NCBI GenBank assembly: GCA_018340805.1
Contig: JACMZG010001863.1
Location: forward strand, 59,141,795 to 59,205,794
Origin: Microvelia longipes
Lineage: Eukaryota > Arthropoda > Insecta > Hemiptera > Veliidae
Reading direction: 5' to 3'
Length of the DNA: 64,000 nt
This document shows, in pieces, positions 56,226-64,000 of this stretch (position 1 is its first letter; each line of letters opens with the position of its first letter). The position numbers and the translations under genes were made by a program. Under the pieces are notes generated by a model. It did not search any database. It was not told the origin of the DNA and saw only the letters and a program-made list of their open reading frames with translations.

Positions 56226-56981
56226 ACTAGCGCGGCGGACAAATTGCTTTGGAACGCTTCACTGTCGATCCAGTTCTTGCTCAGGTTTTGGGTTTATGCC
56301 TCGTAGTCAGAAAAGTAGCCCTTTTACTTGTTTGTCAATTTTTCTGCATTTTCAAAAGAAATACGCTAAAACATTTTGTAGATAACATAAAAAACTGAGC
56401 TTTGTAGGAGTGTGCAAATTGTAGTACAGTATTCATTATACAAAGGCAAGCATAGTTTTGCACATTGTAGGAGTGTGCAAATTGTAGTACAGTATTCATT
56501 ATACAAAGGCAAGCATAGTTTTGCACATTGTAGGAGTGTGCAAATTGTAGTACAGTATTCATTATGCAAAGGCGAGCATATTTTTGCACATTGTAGGAGT
56601 GTGCAAATTGTAGTACAGTATTCATTATGCAAAGGCGAGCATAGTTTTGCACATTGTAGGAGTGTGCAAATTGTAGTACAGTATTCATTATGCAAAGGCG
56701 AGCATAGTTTTGTACATTGTAGGAGTGTGCAAATTGTAGTACAGAATTCATTATGCAAAGGCGAGCATAGTTTTGCACAACCTATAGTATACAAATCGTA
56801 TTTCCTTTAAAAAAAACCCCATACTATACTTTTTACTATACCCATACTTTGACGGAAAAGTAAAAGTGCAACTGTTCCGACTATAAAGAATAAACCGAAA
56901 ACTTGAGCAACTGAATGGGGCGCAAGAAAACAAGCATTCCAAAGGAAATTCGCCCGGCTTGCCAACCACCGCGCCAGAATG
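56226..56981. mobile_element. Fold-back element carrying an internal 63-bp minisatellite
   Basis: The left end (GCGCGGCGGACAAATT, TTGGAACGCTTC, TTGCTCAGGTTTTGGGTTTA) and right end (inverted TTTGGAATGCTTG, TTGCTCAAGTTTTCGGTTTA, GGCGCGGTGG) are diverged inverted copies, related to 53,126-53,873. Between them lies the array at 56,403-56,785. Confidence 0.7.
56403..56785. repeat. 63-bp minisatellite inside a fold-back element
   Basis: Six copies of ATTGTAGGAGTGTGCAAATT, GTAGTACAGTATTCATTATG, CAAAGGCGAGCATAGTTTTG, CAC. Copies are nearly identical. Long frames on both strands arise from the multiple-of-three unit. Confidence 0.95.
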
Positions 56982-56989
56982 TTACATAA

Positions 56990-57626
56990 AGTCCTTATTG
57001 CCTTATTTATTTTTTTTTTTTACAAATATACGGGTAAAGGCCAGCTTACTTATACTGCCAGTAAAAAGTTTTCCTTGCATGTTAGCTAGTAACTTACATA
57101 AAGTTATATAAAGCGATTACTAGTAACAGTAAATCTATATTTAACTTGACATTTTGTATTACGGTAACACTGCCAAAACCTTGTGCAACCTTCCGTATAT
57201 TTATAACCTGGCTTAATGTTATTTTGAAGTTTTAAAAAATCTTATTTGTCATTTAATAATTTTATTAAAAAAGTTTTTGATTACTTAATTAATTAATAAT
57301 AGAGTGTTCAATGAATAAGTTATGAACCCGTGATAAGCGCGCTTTATAAATATGATCGTCATTTTGACGTATCAAGGAACAAACTAATACTTTCAATTGC
57401 TTTTAATACATTTTTTAAATAAATAAATCTTTTTAGTGAAATAGTTGATTCTATTTTATTCTTACGTACTCGCTAAAATAAACTTGAAATTAATTTAAGT
57501 TGTCCATTGCAACTGTAGTAGGAAAGGGAGATAAAGCTCATGTAAAATGTAAGTCATGTTTAAATAATTTAGAAAAAAGGGATTTCTTTGATATTCCGCA
57601 ATCAATTTGTAAAATATTTTCCTAAA
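56990..57626. promoter_or_regulatory. 5' flank of the F-box gene (no defined promoter)
   Basis: AT-rich sequence between the fold-back element and the F-box start. I see no TATA or initiator arrangement that stands out; the promoter, if the gene is active, should be here. Confidence 0.3.
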
Positions 57627-59210
57627 ATGGACTTGACCGATTTACCCGAAGAAATATTTGAATTGATTTCGACCAAATTATCTATAAACGACATTTTGAA
57701 ATGTAGTTTGGTGAATTCAAAATGGAGAAGTTGCTTTAATTCTGATAGAATTTGGTTCAAATTATGTCGTATAAGAAGACCTCATTTAAAATTCGACCAA
57801 TTTAATGAGGAAAAAAATGATGAGTCAGTATGTGAAAGTAATGCTGCAGAGTTTACAGGAACACCAAGCGTGTCCAGTCATATCTGTTGTAATAATAGAA
57901 CAAACAGCTTGCAGGTTGGATCTAAATATGAAGTACGTAATCCTCAGACGAATAAAGAAAACTTTAAATACTGTCCTCTGGAACCATTATGTGATTGGAG
58001 AAATGAATACAAAAAACAAAATAAGATCTATAATAATTGGAGAAATTACAATTACGAAACGACTGATATCCCCATCCCCAGTTTCAATCCTATCAAACCA
58101 AACAAAATTGTAACTAACAATTATATAGTGTCGACAAATGCAAAAACACTTTACAATTATAAGTATGAGACCCTAGTTATTGATCTTACCAAACAAAACA
58201 TGCCGTATAAGATAATTAATCACAATTTTCAGAAAGTTATCGTTTCTAACGGCATGTTTGTTGCTTCACAAAACAACATGATTGAAATAGCAAATTTAGA
58301 AGATAATCTGTGCTTTATTAAAACAAATTTATACATCAAGTTTGATGAATCTTGCGAAACAAAATATACCTGTTTAAGAAATGTTACTGTTAAAAATGTC
58401 GAAAGTGAATTTGACTTCAATGGACAATTTTTTATTGGATATGTTAGCGGAGAAGAAGAAAGTTTCTACTTATGGAAAATTCAAAGAGACAAAAAAATTA
58501 ATTTTGTAATGAATAAAAAAATCAATGTAGATTTCAATTTTATTGTAAAATTTAAATTTTACAATTTTTTCTTATATATTTTATTAATATCAAAAGAAAA
58601 GTCAGAAAAAGAATTAAGAGTTTTCAAATTAAATTTAAATAAATTAGATAATATAATTGAAGTGTTGGAATTCAAAAATGACAATATTGATTCGGAAAAA
58701 ATGCAATTTTATGTAAATGAATATTACTTTGTTTTGGTATTTGCCAACTTGGGGAATCTCAAGTGTGAGGTAGAATTATTTTTACGCTCAGACGGCTCTC
58801 ACAATCGCCATTTAGAGTGGTCATTGGAAGATATTAAACATTTTAATTACAATATAAGTAACAATTTAATCATTTTCGTGTACGGTACCAAACAATGGAG
58901 AAGAGCGGTACTTGTCATGGAAGCCCTAGATGGATCAGGCTATTATAAAAGAAATATTAAATATTTCGACAAGAGAGTACAATTTACTTACATGACAATA
59001 CATACTTTCTGTAAGTATTTGTTAATTGGTAATCATGAATGGTTCTTTCTGATTGATTCTCATCAATATCTTAATGATGATATTTCGATATTAGACGTTA
59101 AAAAAAGTTCAAATAAAAAAAAATTAACAATTTGTTGGGTGAGTGATGATGGATCGAAAGCTGTCACCAGGAGTAATGATAATTTTTATTTACTGGATTT
59201 TACAAGTTAA
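57627..59210 (+). CDS. Single-exon F-box protein, 527 aa
   Basis: An intact intronless frame. I start at ATG 57627 (context AAAATGG) because the F-box begins right there; the frame extends 13 codons upstream without another ATG. Residues 1-45 are a clear F-box: LTDLPEEIFELISTKL, INDILKCSLVNSKWRSCF, DRIWFKLC. F-box proteins dock substrates onto SCF ubiquitin ligases through Skp1 (family knowledge). The remaining 480 residues are Asn/Lys-rich with alternating hydrophobic stretches (for example KIINHNFQKVIVSNGMFVAS, FIGYVSGEEESFYLWKIQ) that suggest a beta-rich, possibly propeller-like substrate domain, but I recognise no named repeat. It lies opposite to and probably inside a large FATP intron. 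Lack of introns suggests a retrocopy or lineage-specific F-box expansion. Confidence 0.88.
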   Translation: MDLTDLPEEIFELISTKLSINDILKCSLVNSKWRSCFNSDRIWFKLCRIRRPHLKFDQFNEEKNDESVCESNAAEFTGTPSVSSHICCNNRTNSLQVGSKYEVRNPQTNKENFKYCPLEPLCDWRNEYKKQNKIYNNWRNYNYETTDIPIPSFNPIKPNKIVTNNYIVSTNAKTLYNYKYETLVIDLTKQNMPYKIINHNFQKVIVSNGMFVASQNNMIEIANLEDNLCFIKTNLYIKFDESCETKYTCLRNVTVKNVESEFDFNGQFFIGYVSGEEESFYLWKIQRDKKINFVMNKKINVDFNFIVKFKFYNFFLYILLISKEKSEKELRVFKLNLNKLDNIIEVLEFKNDNIDSEKMQFYVNEYYFVLVFANLGNLKCEVELFLRSDGSHNRHLEWSLEDIKHFNYNISNNLIIFVYGTKQWRRAVLVMEALDGSGYYKRNIKYFDKRVQFTYMTIHTFCKYLLIGNHEWFFLIDSHQYLNDDISILDVKKSSNKKKLTICWVSDDGSKAVTRSNDNFYLLDFTS

Positions 59211-60086
59211 AGTATGTTTCATTCTCAGCGGTCACCAATACAGCACTGACCACGCTCAATGCTACTTAACTTTTATGACCTAACAAATATTGTGGATATA
59301 CTTGTATTAAAATGAAACTCAGTGTACTTATTTTTACGTAAAGGTACAAACTTGTACCAAATTTCAACTCAATTGGATTGTTTCCTGATTTTTTACAATT
59401 TTTAAAAAATATACACAAGTCATTTGATAAAAATTTAACAAATGCTAATAATTTGATGAAACGTGGCACATATGTTAGTCTTATATATGGGTATATGTGT
59501 GCCAAATCTTAAACAGATTGCATCATTTTTACGCATTATATGATATTTCGAAATGTTTACCGAGTCATTATTGCTGGTTTATAATGTCATTACAAAATAT
59601 TTTCCGAATAGCACAACTACAGTGGTAGACTGATTTTTGTACAAAGTTACAACCCTCTAGCATAAATACACTAGGAGCTACAACAATACTAGACACACAT
59701 ACCTACAGACAGACAACTTTGTGAAAACCACTCAGGAGAACAGAAACAGATAATTCCAGCGACATACTGGTTTCGAATTTTTTTGCAAACACAATACTTT
59801 TCCTATTTACCTACAAGATAAATGAGGAAAAGTAAACGAGAAAAATATTTGGTGTTAATTAATATGTTTATTAAAAAAAAAATGTATGGCCTTGGGTCTA
59901 ATATATTTAAGTAATGTTTAAATAAAAATTGTAGGAATGTGTTTAAAACATATAAACTTACAATGAGTGAACTTCTGTCAACCATTTTATTGTTTTACTG
60001 TCCTAAAATTTACATTGTTCATAATAAGGTTCGGAGTACATCAGAACATTTGCTCTCTATTTGCAACTCACTTGACTTGTGTCCAA
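59211..60086. other. 3' flank of the F-box gene
   Basis: Contains the dispersed repeat at 59,330-59,500; the rest is AT-rich and unassigned. No obvious poly(A) signal close to the stop. Confidence 0.45.
59330..59500 (-). repeat. Dispersed repeat, copy 3
   Basis: Inverted relative to copies 1 and 2: GGTACAAACTTGTACCAAAT, ACACAAGTCATTTGATAAAA, CACATATGTTAGTCTTATAT. Confidence 0.6.
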
Positions 60087-60359
60087 CTAAACGGGAAAAA
60101 ACCTTCTTCCCGGCAATCGTTAATTTTGTTTGTGGTTCTTCAAATTAATCAAATTAATTTTCAAATTAATCTTAAAAATGATATTTTAAAATAAAACTAC
60201 ACAAAAGAATTGTAAAAAACATCGCTAAAAAAATACGGGTTAAATAACCTGATTTGTTTACATAGTTTTTTCCCGCTCCCTTCTTGCAGGGATTTTTTTC
60301 TTAGGAATCAGTGGTGCCTAAACTGACCTGTCAAGATTTTTAAACTAAACAATAGACTG
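60087..60359 (-). mobile_element. Tc1/mariner-like MITE, copy 4 (truncated)
   Basis: Inverted relative to the other copies. Keeps one terminus (AAACTAAACAATAGACTG|TA at 60,359) and the internal ACCTTCTTCCCGGCAATCGT; the other terminus is missing. Confidence 0.78.
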
Positions 60360-60745
60360 TAGTTGTATTGTAGAAAGAAACTTTACATACTCACTGATTA
60401 TACATGGGAATGCATTCCTGCAACATTCCAACATCAGTAGCTACATTTGATAGCTTATAGTTATTACTCAGGATTTGAGGCTCAAATAATAGAAACACTG
60501 TAAGTGAACAGTAGTAGTAGAGCAGTAGTTATCGACTATACCCACCCTCTCTATGTTCGATGACTCTATGACGTAACCCAAACTATGTCATTGATTGATT
60601 TGCAAACTCCATATTAAAAGTGATTTTTTAAAAATGTTTTAAGTCATTATTGAGGGTTAATGCAAATTTCATATACAATAGGTCTACTTCTTTTATAATA
60701 ATTATTGATTTTTTACCAAGTTTAAGTTTAAGTACCCTAAAGAGA
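60360..60745. other. Nothing recognised
   Basis: Mixed AT-rich segment, no feature supported. Confidence 0.4.
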
Positions 60746-60749
60746 CTTA

Positions 60750-61395
60750 TATGACTAGAGGGAGGACTTGGATAGAATAGCACAGTGATAATGTGTCTAG
60801 TAGTGTGAAAAAAGAGACTAAAACTATTAGAGGGAGTACAGAACCCGATTAACACAGTGATAAGGGGTCTGGAATAAAGACAGTTTCCATAGGTGCCGTA
60901 ACTGTACTTACCCCTACTATAGTCTCCCTAGAGAGAGACTAGATACTCCCCCACCCCTCTACAACCCCTATTAAGGCACACACTCTAAAAACGGCGGACA
61001 TTTTTCAATAATGCCAAATTAAACCACTTTATTCAACACAGATAATTAAATAATACATGCAATAGATAATAATTAAAACTTATTTTAAATTCATTTTACT
61101 TGATTTCAAACAAAATAGTCGAAAAATAATGTAACATTTACGTGAAATTGTAATTAGTATGAAAAATAAAAAAAATGACTTCACCAATGTACCGTTAGGG
61201 CACCTAGCTACCCAAGGAATGATAAGAACTGTTGTATCCTCCCTCCAATAGTTTTAGTCTCTTTGAGTGTGACTATTTCCATGAGGTAGGATAGTTGTAC
61301 TGAACCTACTGTGCAGAGACCCCCCCCACCCTCTCCACTATCAGTTCATAAAATATAAACTGGACCCTACAACTGGGGGGCATTGTGACTCACAT
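60750..61395. repeat. Dispersed GAGGGAGGAC repeat, two or three joined pieces
   Basis: Blocks CTAGAGGGAGGACTTGG, ACAGTGATAAGGGGTCTGGA, CTCCCTAGAGAGAGACTAGA (60,750-60,990) and the partly inverted TTGTATCCTCCCTCCAATAG (61,230-61,260) match modules at 2,225-2,415 and 6,400. The GAGAC..GTCTC words suggest an inverted-repeat element, but I cannot set its ends. Confidence 0.5.
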
Positions 61396-61904
61396 CACAA
61401 CACAGATAATTGAACAATATATAAGATGTATAGTGATCAAAACTTATTTTAAATTTAATAATTCAAGAAAAATATTGATTAATTTCACTATTTTTGAATA
61501 GTAAAATGATTGAAATAAGTGAAATCATACAAATAATGTCAAAAATGTAGCGTAGTCTCTTTGGACAAGCCCAGGAAAAATATTGAGCAAAATGAAAATT
61601 TATACTTTAATAAATCCAGTCGAGTCATTTCCCTGTTCATATCTTTAGTTATATTTATTTAAATTTACGACAAATAATTGTGCTAACTCAAAGAGCCGCT
61701 AACAGCAAACTAGTTTATAGTTACCATTTAATTTTGTTAAAACTTTTTTGTTTTTTTATTATTTTTTTAAAATTTTTGTTGAAAAATTATTTGTAAATAA
61801 AAAACAATTATTAATTTTTATTAAAAAGTTTCTTTTTGTGGACTTATAAAAAAATGTATAAATAAAAACAGGTTAATTACACAAAAGTCCTTTATTGTTT
61901 AATA

Positions 61905-61950
61905 TATTATAATAACTAAGCTTTCGACTAAAAATTGGTCATCATCAGAG
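61905..61950 (-). ncRNA. Hammerhead-like motif, left (long) arm
   Basis: CTGATGA and GAAA intact; stem II GACC / AGTC has one mismatch relative to the right arm. Confidence 0.48.
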
Positions 61951-62020
61951 TTTATAAAATATAAAATAAAAATACAATTTTACAAACTGTAAAATTGTAT
62001 TTTTATTTTATATTTTTTAA

Positions 62021-62062
62021 ACTCTGATGATGACTAATTTTTAGTCGAAAGCTTAGTTATTA
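62021..62062 (+). ncRNA. Hammerhead-like motif, right arm
   Basis: CTGATGA 62024-62030, extra T, stem II GACT / AGTC perfect, GAAA 62047-62050, stem III AGC / GTT around TTA. Stem I adjacent to the core does not pair well. Confidence 0.5.
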
Positions 62063-62479
62063 TAATATATTAAACAATAAAGGACTTTTGTGTAATTAAC
62101 CTGTTTTTATTAATTTTTATCTTCTGATTAAACTTATTTATTAAAATAAATAAATAAGTGTATTTTTATACAAATATAGTGATATATTTTGAGACATGTT
62201 TTAACTTACTAACAATTAATGTTGTTATAAATGTGATATTATGCAATAATGATAATATATTCTGGTAATAATTCTTATTAATATGCTCTAAAATGTAACT
62301 AGTTTTATTTGTTACCTCTCTAAGCATGTATTTTTGCTATAAATACTGTTTCCTTTCTATTTTTTAAAATTTTATTCAATGATCAGTTGTTTTGACAGAG
62401 ATTTTGTGGTGTAACATGGTTAATGTTTGATAAACTTGAGTTGAAAAAAAAATATATTTAATTGTGGTTTGACAGTTAA

Positions 62480-62945
62480 ATATATTTTTTTTGAGGTAGT
62501 ACATAATTGAGCACTTTATTGGACCGTTTTTAGGATGAGAAGCCAATCATTATTGTTATAGGAGGTTATTTAGTACTTTTCACCTCCAAGGACAATAATG
62601 AATGTAAAAAAAACTCCTAGGACGTAAAAGTAATTCATATATTGCCGCCATTACTGTTATGTTGCGTGTTCAAAAAACAATCTGTGTAAAACCTTCAAGA
62701 GATTTCTATAAAAACGTTCATTTTGTTTCTAATTTTGTTCGTAGACTAATTTTTTTTTCGTTTTTAAAAGGTGTTCTAATTGACAATTTTTGTATGTTTA
62801 TTTGTAAAGCTTTTACATTTTTGAGTAAAAGTGTGAAGCTATGGATGAATTTAATGACGATGATAATATGGAGTTAATTGGAAGTTTTTTTTTCAACTAA
62901 GTATATATCGCAGTTTATTTAATGAGTGCTACCTCAAAAAAAAAT
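62480..62945. mobile_element. Possible small TIR element
   Basis: TTTTTTTTGAGGTAGTAC at the left faces GTGCTACCTCAAAAAAAAA at the right. The interior has no supported gene; a 72-codon frame at 62,659 shows no domain. Target duplication unclear. Confidence 0.5.
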
Positions 62946-62960
62946 AGTGTATGCCATCCG

Positions 62961-63062
62961 GCTGAGAATGTCTTTATGTCTTGGCAATTTTTCCCGACTC
63001 GCTTCGCTTGTCGGTAAATCTAATTGCCGTGACATAAAGACACACTTCTCAGCCTTATGCCA
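62961..63062. repeat. Imperfect 100-bp hairpin
   Basis: GGCTGAGAATGTCTTTATGT and TTGGCAATTT face AATTGCCGTGACATAAAGAC and TTCTCAGCC. The centre (GACTCGCTTCGCTTGTC) is GC-richer. Probably a decayed MITE. Confidence 0.6.
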
Positions 63063-63069
63063 TAAATAA

Positions 63070-63888
63070 CTATTAATAAACTCAAGTGTGTTAGATATTA
63101 AACATGTTTAATTTTATTACTTAATAATTAGTAATGCCTTTTTCATTCCATTTTAAATTCTATTATTTAATGGTCTCTAAATAAAGGTTTCATAAGAAAT
63201 TAAATTTTATTGTTTAACAATTCCTTCATTCTATTCTTTGCCTATTTTTAAATTTATCGTTAGTTCATTTCTAAATACTGTATTTAGCTCTTCATTCTCT
63301 TTTTAGCTTATCTTAAAGTGCTACTGTTTGATAATTTCTAAATATTGTTTCTTAATTCCTAAATAATGTTATTAGTCTTTAAGTGTTGTTGTTTGATAAT
63401 TCTACATACTGTTCAGTTAATTTTTTAAATTTTACTGTATAATAATTTATATTCTTGATTCACTTTTTTGATACTTTTTAATGCTCCTCCACTCTCACAG
63501 GCTTAGCCTTGTGGTGGCTCTTTTATTCTTAGTATTAAGACAATTTATATGTATATTATATTATAGTTTAAAAAAATGTACTATAAACCAAATAAAGGAT
63601 TTTTTAATTTGAATTTAATTGAATATACAACTAAAAACAACAGCTCAGAAAGGATGGTTTACACAGCAGAGAGGCATCCAATGGTAGTCCTCAGCCAATT
63701 ATGCAGATGAGTTCAGTCTTACTCATTTTCAATATCAGCCTTAGAAACTTCTTCTTTTCATTAAAAAAAATAGAGAGTGGGGTAGCTGAGAGCTTTTGCT
63801 CATCATATTAAACACACCACTCTCATCCTCACTACTTGAGACTCTTTCCTTCTATAATCCTCAAAATATAGAAAACACATAATTTATA
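63070..63888. other. AT-rich region, possible LINE 3' tail near 63,480-63,625
   Basis: GGCTTAGCCTTGTGGTGGCT, CTTTTATTC, then AATAAAGGATTTTTTAATTT resembles the 3' UTR of a non-LTR element; no protein remnant readable upstream. The rest is unassigned. Confidence 0.35.
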
Positions 63889-64000
63889 ATGAGTCACCTG
63901 TGGTGTAGTGGTTAAGGTCCGCGGTCAATACACAGAATGAATGGACTTTAAACTTCCGAGTTTGGTCAACTCTCGACTTTCGAGTCATGGGTTCAATCCC
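63889..64000 (+). mobile_element. tRNA-derived SINE, copy 2 (cut by window end)
   Basis: A-box TGGTGTAGTGGTTAAGG (63,900-63,917), the internal GAATGAATGGACTTTAAACT, and a B-box GGGTTCAATCCC at the last bases. It has about 20 bp more between the boxes than copy 1 (a duplicated CTCGACTTTCGAGT-like piece). Continues past the window. Confidence 0.75.

Larger units (their letters stand above)
61822..62106 (-). mobile_element. Palindromic ribozyme-bearing element, family F
   Basis: The 285-bp element is flanked by TTATTAATTTTTAT at 61808-61821 and 62107-62120 (up to 14 bp). Arms meet at AAATTGTATT / AATACAATTT near 61,987. The left arm is longer by about 40 nt (AAAAAGTTTCTTTTTGTGGA), so orientation is minus. 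Each arm carries a hammerhead-like core. The single-arm copy at 3,617-3,791 belongs to the same family. Confidence 0.82.

Noticed and set aside
57588..57626. Longer F-box start using a non-ATG codon 13 codons upstream
   Set aside because: Eukaryotic initiation at TTG is unlikely, and ATG 57627 with A at -3 and G at +4 begins exactly at the F-box.

Overview
The window looks like AT-rich nuclear DNA from an animal, most probably an arthropod and perhaps an insect. Genes are split by spliceosomal introns (GT..AG with matching phases). Two are conserved animal genes: a CRIM1-type cysteine-rich membrane protein and an SLC27/FATP acyl-CoA synthetase. Most of the rest is transposable elements, MITEs and minisatellites. 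The order or species cannot be fixed from sequence alone.

Layout. 331-8938 (+) holds the last seven recognisable exons of a CRIM1-like gene: antistasin repeats, four VWC-type modules, a transmembrane segment and a short tail. Its introns carry a broken Penelope-like element (PLE), (TA)n arrays, a tRNA-derived SINE and minisatellites. 9-25 kb has no gene I can support; it holds minisatellites, an hAT-type MITE, a long fold-back element and several palindromic retroelements. 25.75-26.96 kb (-) is the frame-broken 3' end of a Ty1/copia element. It abuts an 8.6 kb array of a 54-bp unit (about 26,985-35,640), followed by a 140-bp repeat. 36-47 kb is again palindromes, MITEs and minisatellites. 47,390-52,641 (-) holds the last two coding exons of the FATP gene; the intron between them carries a LINE remnant and a 2.3 kb array of a 48-bp unit. 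53-57 kb has two fold-back elements, a Tigger/pogo deletion derivative and a MITE. 57,627-59,210 (+) is an intact single-exon F-box gene. It probably lies inside an upstream FATP intron, on the opposite strand.

The most striking material is a set of short palindromic elements (285-494 bp) at 11,455, 21,693, 36,462, 42,162 and 61,822, with a related one at 22,389. Each is flanked by an 11-14 bp direct repeat. The two arms are inverted copies of a segment carrying a hammerhead-ribozyme core (CTGANGA, stem II, GAAA). One arm is always about 30-50 nt longer at its outer end. A PLE remnant at 4,429-5,502 has the same kind of ribozyme near its 3' end, a short inverted copy of its own terminus at the 5' end, and a 13-bp direct repeat. 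This suggests that the palindromes are minimal, non-autonomous derivatives moved by PLE machinery. Stems II and III differ between families but stay paired, which is what selection on an RNA fold would produce.

The conserved genes do not form a pathway with one another. CRIM1 is a BMP-binding type membrane protein, FATP handles fatty-acid uptake and activation, and the F-box protein is a presumed SCF substrate adaptor.
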